NCBI RefSeq assembly: GCF_010730355.1
Contig: NZ_AP022576.1
Location: forward strand, 5,456,001-5,520,000
DNA from: Mycobacterium florentinum
Lineage (GTDB): Bacteria; Actinomycetota; Actinomycetes; Mycobacteriales; Mycobacteriaceae
Length of the DNA: 64,000 nt
Direction: 5' to 3'
Shown: positions 56,991-64,000 of the stretch, in pieces
How the letters are laid out: the number at the start of each line of letters is the position of its first letter
Position numbering within the stretch: position 1 is the stretch's first letter
Made by a program: the position numbers and the translations under genes
Notes under the pieces: model-generated
Database searches by the model: none
The model's input: the letters and a program-made list of their open reading frames with translations, nothing else
Told to the model about the DNA's origin: nothing

Positions 56991-57806
56991 ATGACGACCA
57001 TGCAGGGGGCCAATGCCGAAAGCGGCCCGGTATCCGCCGGCGCCGGGGTGCCGCTGCACCGGCAACTCTTTTTGGTGCTGCACGACGAGATCGACCGTGG
57101 CGTGCTGGCTCCCGGCGACGCGTTGCCCACCGAGCAGACGCTCTGCGACCAGTTCGGCGTTTCGCGGATCACGGTGCGTCGCGCGCTGGCCGACCTGGCC
57201 GACCAGGGATACATTGAGCGCCGGCACGGCATCGGTTCGTTCGTGCGCGAGCACGGGCCGGCCGATCTGCCGGTGGCGGGCGGTTCCTACATGGACGGGC
57301 TACGGCAGGCACAGTTCGAGACCGAGGTCGACGTGCTCGAACTCGACTCGCGCCGGCCTCCGCGGCCCGTCGCCGACGCGCTCGAGACGTCCGGCGAGCT
57401 GCTGCACATCGTGCGGGTGCGGCGCCAGCGCCGAACCGGTGAGCCGTTGATGGTCACCGAGGCCTGGCTGCCAAACGAGTTGGCGGACAAGCTGACCGAG
57501 TCGGCGTTGCGGCGCGAACCGCTATATGAGCTGTTGTCGGATGTCGGGATCGTGGTGGAGCGGATGCGCCACGAGATCACCGCAGAGATCGCGGGCCCGC
57601 GCCACGCCCGCCTACTCGACACGGCAATCGGCGCCGCGTTGCTGCGCGTCAACCGCCTCGCGTTCGTGGCGGACCGGCCGCACCACTACCTGTCGATTCT
57701 GTTGTCGCCGAGCCGCAGTCGGGTTTTGATGAGCCAGTCGGCGGCCGAACTGGAAACCGGCGATGGTTTGGCGATCGCCCACGACGTGCGCCGGGACTCG
57801 CGCTAA
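56991..57806 (+). CDS. GntR/HutC-family transcriptional regulator
   Basis: 271 residues. N-terminal winged HTH (about 20-88; LPTEQTLCDQFGVSRITVRR) and a C-terminal UTRA effector domain (about 100-255). HutC-type regulators bind small acids or sugar phosphates. It is divergent from the PrpD-lyase-aconitase operon with a perfect 28-base palindrome between. It is the probable repressor of that operon with its substrate or product as inducer. Confidence 0.9.
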   Translation: MTTMQGANAESGPVSAGAGVPLHRQLFLVLHDEIDRGVLAPGDALPTEQTLCDQFGVSRITVRRALADLADQGYIERRHGIGSFVREHGPADLPVAGGSYMDGLRQAQFETEVDVLELDSRRPPRPVADALETSGELLHIVRVRRQRRTGEPLMVTEAWLPNELADKLTESALRREPLYELLSDVGIVVERMRHEITAEIAGPRHARLLDTAIGAALLRVNRLAFVADRPHHYLSILLSPSRSRVLMSQSAAELETGDGLAIAHDVRRDSR

Positions 57807-58408
57807 CGCATCAGTCCGACACCCGGGACGAAGCGGCCGACGCTCGCCGCATAGGCCCGATACGCATCGCCGTGGGCTCGCAACAGGTGTGGCTCCTCCA
57901 CACGCCGCACCTGCAGTTCGACGGTGGCGATAAGCAGGATGAAGCCGGCGCAACCAACAAGATTCGGTGTCACCAGTGCGATCCCGAAGCCGAACGCGAA
58001 CATCGCGGTGTAGATCGGGTTGCGCACCTGCCCGAACACGCCGGTGCGCACCAGTGTGGTGGTCTCCCGTTCGTCCACCCCGATCCGCCACGAATCACCC
58101 ATCGCGAGTTGCGCGTACACCGTCGCCGCGATGCCGGCCACCGCGATCGCAATCCCGGCGACCTGGATCCAGGCGAAGCTCAACGCGGCCAGCGGGGCAA
58201 CGACGTTGCATAGCTGCAGGATTGGCGCGCTCACCGCGACCAGCAGCGCGAACACGAAGCCGCCGCCGGCTAGCCAATGTATTGGCCCGCCTTTAACCCG
58301 GCGAAATCCGGTGGACCCGGTGCGGCGGTACTGCAGCCAACTGCGCCAACCGAATCCGAGCACCCCGAAAATAGCGAAGAGCACCAGGGCGACGGCGGCG
58401 GCGATCAT
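57803..58408 (-). CDS. ICMT/PEMT-like integral membrane methyltransferase
   Basis: 201 residues with five or more membrane helices. The SAM-binding signature near the C-terminus reads RTGVFGQVRNPIYTAMF, followed by HGDAYRAYAASVGRFVPG. It belongs to the same superfamily as 39721-40212. Its stop overlaps the stop of the GntR gene on the opposite strand, and its start overlaps the rbsK stop by 4 bases, so it is co-transcribed with rbsK. Confidence 0.82.
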   Translation of the reverse strand: MIAAAVALVLFAIFGVLGFGWRSWLQYRRTGSTGFRRVKGGPIHWLAGGGFVFALLVAVSAPILQLCNVVAPLAALSFAWIQVAGIAIAVAGIAATVYAQLAMGDSWRIGVDERETTTLVRTGVFGQVRNPIYTAMFAFGFGIALVTPNLVGCAGFILLIATVELQVRRVEEPHLLRAHGDAYRAYAASVGRFVPGVGLMR

Positions 58409-59283
58409 TGCGCGGGGTCGGGCACGGCCGCGTCGATGGCGTCGGAATCCGGTGCGCAGTCACCGGCCCCGGGCACCAGCGTCGACAACGCCGCCGCGGT
58501 GCAGGCGCGCTGCAGGGCGGTCAATCGCTGCGCCCGCGAATCCGGGTCGCGTGGCCAGTTCGCGGCCAGCACTCCGGCGAAAACGTCGCCGGCACCGGTG
58601 GTGTCTACCGCGTTGACCGTGGGTGCGGGCACCCAGAGCTCGTCGTCGGGACTGACGTAGCGGGCGCCGCGGGAACCAAGGGTGGTCACCAAATGAGCCG
58701 GACGCCAGGGCAGTTCCGCGGTTTCGGCTTCGTTGGCAATCACCACGTCCGCGAGCTCCGCCAGTTCGGCCAGCGCGCTTCGCTGCTGGTGGCTCGGTGA
58801 GGCGTTGACGATGACGACCGCTCCGGCCGTTTTGGCTGCGCGTGCCGCCGCCACCGCGGTAGCGATCGGAATCTCCAACTGGGTCAACAACACATCGCAG
58901 TCGGCGACCGCGCGGGAGGCCGCGGTGTTCATGGCCAGCTGCCCGTTGGCGCCCGGTGCCACCACGATGGTGTTCTCGGCGCCGGCATCCACCACGATGA
59001 TCGCCGTACCGCTGGGGCCGGGCACTGTCACGGTCGCGTCCAGCCCAACGCCGTTGGCCACCAGATGCGCCCGCAACTCTTCGGCCGCCGCGTCGTCGCC
59101 GACCGAGCCGATGAATTGCACCCGTGCACCCGCCCGGGCCGCGGCCACGGCCTGGTTGCCACCCTTGCCGCCGGGTGCATGGCTCAACGACGACGCGAGC
59201 ACCGTCTCGCCCGGGCGGGGAAGGGTGTCGACGTCGCAGGTGATGTCCATGTTGACGCTGCCGACCACACAGACCCGAGCCAT
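58405..59283 (-). CDS. rbsK: Ribokinase
   Basis: 292 residues from an ATG at 59283. PfkB-type sugar kinase: GSVNMDITCDVDTLPRPGET at the start, GGKGGNQAVAAARAGA, and the catalytic anion-hole motif DTTGAGDVFAGVLA near residue 240. It phosphorylates ribose to ribose 5-phosphate. It corresponds to Rv2436 in position next to the cyclase-like gene. Confidence 0.92.
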   Translation of the reverse strand: MARVCVVGSVNMDITCDVDTLPRPGETVLASSLSHAPGGKGGNQAVAAARAGARVQFIGSVGDDAAAEELRAHLVANGVGLDATVTVPGPSGTAIIVVDAGAENTIVVAPGANGQLAMNTAASRAVADCDVLLTQLEIPIATAVAAARAAKTAGAVVIVNASPSHQQRSALAELAELADVVIANEAETAELPWRPAHLVTTLGSRGARYVSPDDELWVPAPTVNAVDTTGAGDVFAGVLAANWPRDPDSRAQRLTALQRACTAAALSTLVPGAGDCAPDSDAIDAAVPDPAQ

Positions 59284-59407
59284 CTCGACAACGTTAGTAC
59301 CGTGCGGCTTGCCTTTTGCATGCGTCGCATGGCTCAAACGCCAATTTTGTGATGTCCGCGCGCTAATGTGCTGCGTGAGCAGCGCCTATTTGGGAAGGAG
59401 GAAGCGA

Positions 59408-61621
59408 GTGACTTCGAGTGAGCTGGCCGACGGCAAATCGGCCACCGAATCCGTCCCGGCCGAAGAGGCGACGACTCCAGAGGGTGGGTCGCACCGGATT
59501 CGCAGGTTTCGCCGTCGGCGATTGGTGCGGGTGGGCATCCAGTCCAAGCTGTTGATGACGCTCTTGATCTGCAGCGTCTTTTCGGTGGCGGTCGTTGGCC
59601 TCATCGGGGCCCTCACCGGCCGCAGCGCGCTGCGGCAAGTCGAGGCCGAGCGGCTGATCGAATTGCGCGAGTCGCAGAACCGGCAATTGGACGCGCTGTT
59701 CAAGCAAATGACGAATTCGCTCGTGGTCTATAGCGGCGGGTTCAGCGTTGTTCAGGCGATGGAGGCGTTCACCGCCGGCTTCAATCAGCTGGGCAACGCA
59801 ACGATCAGTCCCGCTCAGCAGCAGTCGCTCGTCAACTACTACGACAACCAGATGATCAAACCGATCAAACGGATCACCGGTGAAACGATCGATATCAACG
59901 CGGTGATGCCGAGTTCCAACGCCCAGAAGTACCTTCAGGCGAACTACACCGCGCCACCCAGGCCCAGCGCCGACGGGCTACCCGTCGCGGATGCGGGCGA
60001 CGGCAGTGCGTGGTCGGCGGCCAACGCCCGATTCGACTTCTACATGCGCGGAATCGTCACCCGCTTCGACTACCGTGACGTGCTGTTGCTCGACAACGAA
60101 GGCAATGTCGTCTACTCCGTGGCCAAGGGCCCCGACCTCGGCACCAATGTCTTCACCGGCCCGTATCGCGAATCCAATCTGCGCGATGCATTCCAAAAGG
60201 CGTTGCGTTCCAACGACGTCGACTTCGTCTGGATTACCGACTTCCAGACGTATCAACCGGCACTGGACGCCCCGACCGGTTGGGTGGTCTCGCCGATCGG
60301 CATGAACGGCAAGATCCAGGGCGTCATGGCCTGGCCGCTGCCGACTCCGAAGATCAACCGGATCATGACCGCCGACAAGCAGTGGGAAGCCGCCGGCATG
60401 GGCCCCTCGACCGAGTCGTATCTGGTGGGCCCGGACGGCTTGATGCGGTCCGATTCTCGGCAATTCCTCGAGGACCCGGAGCAATATCGCAAGGACGCCA
60501 TCGCGGCCGGAACTGCGCCCGACGTCGTGAACAGGGCGATCCAGTTGGGCACCACGATCCTCGTACAGCCGGCCCCAACCGCGGGTTTTCGTGCCTCCCA
60601 ACGCGGGCAGACCGGAACCGTCACCGCCACCGACTACACGGGCAACAGTGAGATGGAGGCCTACGCCCCGGTGGTGGTGCCGAACTCCGATCTGCATTGG
60701 TCGATTCTGGTGACGCGCGACGACTCCGACGCGTTTGCGCGGCTGGGCAGATTCAGCCAAACGCTGGTGGTCGGTGTGGCGTCGATGATCTTCGTCGTGT
60801 GTGTCGCCTCGATGGTGCTTGCCCAGATCATGCTGCGGCCGGTGCGGCGGCTACAGGCCGGTACCCAGAAGATCAGTTCCGGCGACTACGAAGTCAACAT
60901 CCCGGTACGGTCGCGCGACGAAATCGGTGACCTCACTCAGGCTTTCAACGAGATGAGCCGGAATCTGGCGATCAAGGACGAGCTGCTCAATGAGCAGCGC
61001 AAGGAAAACGACCGGCTATTGCTGGCGCTGATGCCGGAGTCGGTGGCCCAACGGTATCGCGAGGGCCAGGAAACCATCGCGCAAAAGCACCAGGACGTGG
61101 CCATCATATTCGCCGATATCGCTGGCCTGGACGAGATTTCGATCGATCTGTCCGGCAACGAATTGGTGGGAATCGTCGACGAACTGTTCCGGCAGTTCGA
61201 TGCGGCCGCCGAAGCCCTTGGCGTCGAACGGATTCGCACGTTCCACAACGGCTACCTTGCCAGCTGCGGGGTTGTCACGCCGCGACTGGACAGCATTTAC
61301 CGAAGCATTGACTTCGCGCTGGAGATGCGTCAGATCATCGAGCGGTTCAACAGTCAAACTTCACACGAGCTGAAGCTGCGGGTCGGCATCAACACCGGCA
61401 ACGTGATCAGCGGACTGGTGGGACGATCAAGTCTGGTCTATGACATGTGGGGTGGTGCGGTCAGCCTGGCCTACCAAATGCACAGCGGCACACCGCAGCC
61501 CGGTATCTACGTCACCTCGAGCGTGTACGAGGCGATGCGGGATGTCCGGCAATTCACGCCGGCCGGCACCATCTCGGTCGGCGGAACGGATCAGCCGATC
61601 TATCGGTTGTCGGAGCGGTAA
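59408..61621 (+). CDS. Receptor-type adenylate cyclase-like protein with degenerate catalytic residues (Rv2435c type)
   Basis: 737 residues from a GTG at 59408 with AAGGAGG ahead. Domains: basic cytoplasmic N-terminus (1-45), membrane helix at about 50-70, extracytoplasmic sensor (about 72-440), second helix at about 450-475, HAMP (475-530, AGTQKISSGDYEVNIPVRSR), class III cyclase domain (about 560-735). The first metal Asp570 (FADIAG) is present. The second metal Asp is Asn614 (FHNGY). The transition-state Asn is Ser686 and the Arg is Gln690 (WGGAVSLAYQM). It overlaps the channel gene by 1 base. Confidence 0.9.
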   Translation: MTSSELADGKSATESVPAEEATTPEGGSHRIRRFRRRRLVRVGIQSKLLMTLLICSVFSVAVVGLIGALTGRSALRQVEAERLIELRESQNRQLDALFKQMTNSLVVYSGGFSVVQAMEAFTAGFNQLGNATISPAQQQSLVNYYDNQMIKPIKRITGETIDINAVMPSSNAQKYLQANYTAPPRPSADGLPVADAGDGSAWSAANARFDFYMRGIVTRFDYRDVLLLDNEGNVVYSVAKGPDLGTNVFTGPYRESNLRDAFQKALRSNDVDFVWITDFQTYQPALDAPTGWVVSPIGMNGKIQGVMAWPLPTPKINRIMTADKQWEAAGMGPSTESYLVGPDGLMRSDSRQFLEDPEQYRKDAIAAGTAPDVVNRAIQLGTTILVQPAPTAGFRASQRGQTGTVTATDYTGNSEMEAYAPVVVPNSDLHWSILVTRDDSDAFARLGRFSQTLVVGVASMIFVVCVASMVLAQIMLRPVRRLQAGTQKISSGDYEVNIPVRSRDEIGDLTQAFNEMSRNLAIKDELLNEQRKENDRLLLALMPESVAQRYREGQETIAQKHQDVAIIFADIAGLDEISIDLSGNELVGIVDELFRQFDAAAEALGVERIRTFHNGYLASCGVVTPRLDSIYRSIDFALEMRQIIERFNSQTSHELKLRVGINTGNVISGLVGRSSLVYDMWGGAVSLAYQMHSGTPQPGIYVTSSVYEAMRDVRQFTPAGTISVGGTDQPIYRLSER

Positions 61622-63024
61622 TGAACGCATTCCACTCGGCGTGGTTCTACTGGGCAATAGCCGTAGCGATCGGATTTCCGGTCACGCTGATCCTGCTTAC
61701 CGAGCTGCACCACACGCTGACTCGCCGGAACAATCGGCTGTCCCGGCAGGTCAGCCTGCTGCGGAACTTTTTGCTGCCGCTGGGCGCGCTGTTGCTGCTA
61801 CTGGTCAATGCCGCACAGATCCCGGCCGGAGACGCCCCGGTGCGCATCCTGTCCACACTGTTCGGCTTCCTGGTGTTGGTCATGTTGCTGTCCGGGCTCA
61901 ACGCGACCGTGTTCGAGGGTGCACCCCAAGACAGCTGGCGCAAACGGCTCCCCACGATTTTCCTCGACGTCGCCCGATTCGCACTGATCGGCGCCGGCCT
62001 GGCCGTCATCTTGTCCGTAATTTGGGGTGTGCGGGTCGGCGGGTTGTTCACCGCGCTGGGCGTGACGTCGGTCGTGCTCGGTTTGATGCTGCAGAATTCG
62101 GTCGGCCAGATCGTGTCCGGGCTGTTCATGTTGTTCGAGCAGCCGTTCCGCATCGACGATTGGCTCGACGCGTCCAACGAGCGTGGGCGGGTCGTCGAGG
62201 TGAACTGGCGGGCAGTACACATCCAAACCGGCAGCGGGATACGGGTCATGCCGAACTCGATGTTGGCCAGCACCTCGTTCACGAATCTCAGCCGCCCGCC
62301 CGGCACCCACAAGCTGTCGATCAAGACGACATTCGCGGCCGCGGACCCGCCCGACCGAGTCTGCGCGATGTTGACGCGGGTCGCCTCCGAACTGCCGCAA
62401 CTCAAGGCCGGCAGCATTCCCCGTTCGGTGCCGGTCGGCAACGGCGAGTACTCCACCAGCATCGGGCTGAACTCGCCCGCCGAGGATGGCGGCGCGCGAT
62501 CAACCTTTCTGCGCTGGATCTGGTATGCCGCCCGGCGGGAAGAACTGCACCTCGATGACGCCGACGACGACTACTCGACCAGGGAACGGGTCGAAGATGC
62601 GTTGCGGTCCGTGGTGGCGCCCGCGCTGCGGCTCAGCGTCGCCGATCAGCAGGCGCTGCACTCCTCGGCGCGAATCGTCCTCTACGGCGCCGACGAAATC
62701 GTCGAATACGCAGGGCAGGTGCCGGTGGGGATGACATTCGTGATCGCCGGGCGGGTGCAGATGATGGCGACGGCCGAGGACGGGGCGGTCGTGCCGATCA
62801 GCACGCTGGAGGCGGGCTCATTCCTGGGCCTGACCGCGCTTACCCGGCAACCGAACCTCGCGAGCGCATACGCGTTGGAAGAAGTCACCGCCTTGATCAT
62901 CGATCGCGACCACCTCGAGCATCTCGTGATGCGTGAACCGTTGCTGCTACAGGACTTTGGCAACATCCTGGAAGAGCGGCAGAGCAAAGTGCGGCAAGCC
63001 GAGCGTGGTGAGCGCGTCGGGTGA
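61621..63024 (+). CDS. MscS-family channel with C-terminal cyclic-nucleotide-binding-like domain
   Basis: 467 residues from the ATG at 61621, sharing one base with the cyclase stop. Four membrane helices in the N-terminal part. The MscS pore region ([21 protein letters not shown], shown here in halves: [13 protein letters not shown] then [10 protein letters not shown]) is at about 140-165. The beta-domain follows, then a CNB-like domain at about 335-450 ([20 protein letters not shown]). Probable gated small-solute channel of the inner membrane. It corresponds to Rv2434c. Function is linked to the cyclase gene by operon and domain logic. Confidence 0.9.
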   Translation: MNAFHSAWFYWAIAVAIGFPVTLILLTELHHTLTRRNNRLSRQVSLLRNFLLPLGALLLLLVNAAQIPAGDAPVRILSTLFGFLVLVMLLSGLNATVFEGAPQDSWRKRLPTIFLDVARFALIGAGLAVILSVIWGVRVGGLFTALGVTSVVLGLMLQNSVGQIVSGLFMLFEQPFRIDDWLDASNERGRVVEVNWRAVHIQTGSGIRVMPNSMLASTSFTNLSRPPGTHKLSIKTTFAAADPPDRVCAMLTRVASELPQLKAGSIPRSVPVGNGEYSTSIGLNSPAEDGGARSTFLRWIWYAARREELHLDDADDDYSTRERVEDALRSVVAPALRLSVADQQALHSSARIVLYGADEIVEYAGQVPVGMTFVIAGRVQMMATAEDGAVVPISTLEAGSFLGLTALTRQPNLASAYALEEVTALIIDRDHLEHLVMREPLLLQDFGNILEERQSKVRQAERGERVG

Positions 63025-63082
63025 CCCGGGCCGCTACCCAGGCCGCCTTACCCGACCGGCTCAGGCCCGTTACCCTGGATCA

Positions 63083-64000
63083 ATGAGTCTGCAAGCGCCA
63101 TCGCGTCCTGACTTGCGTCAGGAGGTCCACAACGCCGCCCGTCGCGCCCGCGCCGCGTCCCGCGTGCTGGCGTTGTTGCCGACGGTGGCCAAGGACCAGG
63201 CGCTGCAGTCCGCGGCCGAGGCGATCACCGCCAACACCCGGCAGATCCTGGTTGCCAACGCCGAAGATCTGAAGGCCGCGCGGGTCGCTGGGACCCCCGA
63301 CGCGATGCTCGACCGGTTGGCGTTGGACCCCAAGCGGGTGGAGGGAATCGCCGCTGGTCTGCGCCAGGTTGCCGGGCTTCCGGACCCGGTTGGCGAGGTG
63401 CTGCGCGGCTACACGTTGCCCAATGGGCTGCAATTGCGTCAGCAGCGGGTTCCGCTCGGCGTCGTGGGCATGATCTACGAGGGCCGGCCCAATGTCACCG
63501 TCGACGCTTTCGGGTTGGCGCTCAAGTCCGGCAATGCCGTGCTGCTGCGTGGTAGTTCGTCGGCGGCGCGATCCAATCAGGCGCTGGTCGAGGCGCTGCG
63601 GGTGTCACTGGCCAGCGAGGATCTACCTGCCGACGCGGTCCAGCTGCTGTCGTCCGACGACCGGTCCACGGTCACGCACCTAATTCAGGCGCGCGGCCTG
63701 GTCGATGTGGTGATCCCGCGTGGGGGAGCCAGTCTGATCGACGCGGTGGTCCGCGACGCCCAGGTACCCACCATCGAGACCGGGGTCGGCAACTGTCACG
63801 TCTACGTGGACGGCGGCGCAGACCTGGATGTGGCAGAACGGGTTCTGCTGAACTCCAAGACCCGGCGGCCCAGCGTGTGCAATGCGGCCGAGACGCTGTT
63901 GGTGGACGCCGCGATTGCGGCGGACGCGGTGCCGCGGCTGGTGGGGGCCTTGCAAGACGCCGGTGTGACCGTGCACCTCGACCCGGACGAGGACAACTTG
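63083..64000 (+). CDS. proA: Gamma-glutamyl phosphate reductase (partial, cut by window edge)
   Basis: 306 of about 415 codons are inside the window. Aldehyde-dehydrogenase fold. N-terminus [20 protein letters not shown], and the nucleotide-binding segment [20 protein letters not shown]. The region after [18 protein letters not shown] holds the catalytic cysteine (PSVCNAAET). It reduces glutamyl phosphate in proline synthesis, working with ProB (31413). No PE25/PPE41 or ahpCD genes lie between the MscS gene and proA, unlike M. tuberculosis. Confidence 0.95.
   Translation, partial: MSLQAPSRPDLRQEVHNAARRARAASRVLALLPTVAKDQALQSAAEAITANTRQILVANAEDLKAARVAGTPDAMLDRLALDPKRVEGIAAGLRQVAGLPDPVGEVLRGYTLPNGLQLRQQRVPLGVVGMIYEGRPNVTVDAFGLALKSGNAVLLRGSSSAARSNQALVEALRVSLASEDLPADAVQLLSSDDRSTVTHLIQARGLVDVVIPRGGASLIDAVVRDAQVPTIETGVGNCHVYVDGGADLDVAERVLLNSKTRRPSVCNAAETLLVDAAIAADAVPRLVGALQDAGVTVHLDPDEDNL

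Overview
The window is chromosomal DNA of a Mycobacterium, most likely a slow-growing non-tuberculous species. It is GC-rich. It carries mycobacterial hallmark genes: a PPE protein, a resuscitation-promoting factor, two ClpP subunits in one operon, a mycothiol-linked DsbA-type reductase and a PknH/PknF-type sensor kinase. The housekeeping backbone follows the order of the M. tuberculosis Rv2467-to-Rv2427c segment read in reverse. Species assignment is inference; no alignment could be run.

Backbone, left half (1-32.5 kb): pepN start (-), DsbA-type reductase, rpiB, nei-type glycosylase, a small secreted protein, lipP (-), tRNA-Gly(TCC) (-), tRNA-Pro(TGG), tig, clpP1-clpP2, mmuM (-), clpX, korA-korB, mobA, a long non-coding interval, rpfE, a saccharopine-dehydrogenase-like reductase, a DUF937 protein, a bulb-lectin/LysM protein, valS-folC-DUF4233-ndk, rne, a large PPE protein, rplU-rpmA-obg-proB. 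Translation coupling by 4-base overlaps is common (clpP1/clpP2, korA/korB, valS/folC, folC/DUF4233, obg/proB).

Accessory segment A (32.5-44 kb), between proB and nadE: TetR/P450 divergent pair, class II sirtuin, membrane Ser/Thr kinase, FAD oxidoreductase, TetR/methyltransferase divergent pair, secreted CHAP protein, and a decayed type VII (ESX) toxin cassette made of an EspC-like gene, a toxin broken by several lesions, and two intact small genes that may encode immunity functions. A lipoprotein gene precedes nadE.

Accessory segment B (46-58.4 kb), between nadE and rbsK: a MocR-type regulator, a six-gene operon (alpha/beta hydrolase, thioesterase, 4-TM protein, GNAT, hotdog protein, PEP-mutase/isocitrate-lyase-like protein), a paralogue of the 4-TM protein, then a GntR-controlled operon (MmgE/PrpD protein, isocitrate-lyase-family lyase, aconitase-family large and small subunits, PEBP protein). 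That operon looks like a complete catabolic route for a branched C4-C7 dicarboxylate or tricarboxylate.

Right end (58.4-64 kb): rbsK (-), a receptor-type adenylate-cyclase-like protein with a degenerate catalytic site, overlapping an MscS channel with a cyclic-nucleotide-binding-like domain, then the first 306 codons of proA.

The most unusual item is the 929-residue PPE protein (26287-29076). About 640 residues of its C-terminus are short G-G-T-L-T-V-type repeats resembling autotransporter passenger repeats rather than the classical PPE repeat classes. Next are the multiply broken ESX toxin cassette, the degenerate cyclase coupled to a channel, and the GntR-controlled dicarboxylate operon.
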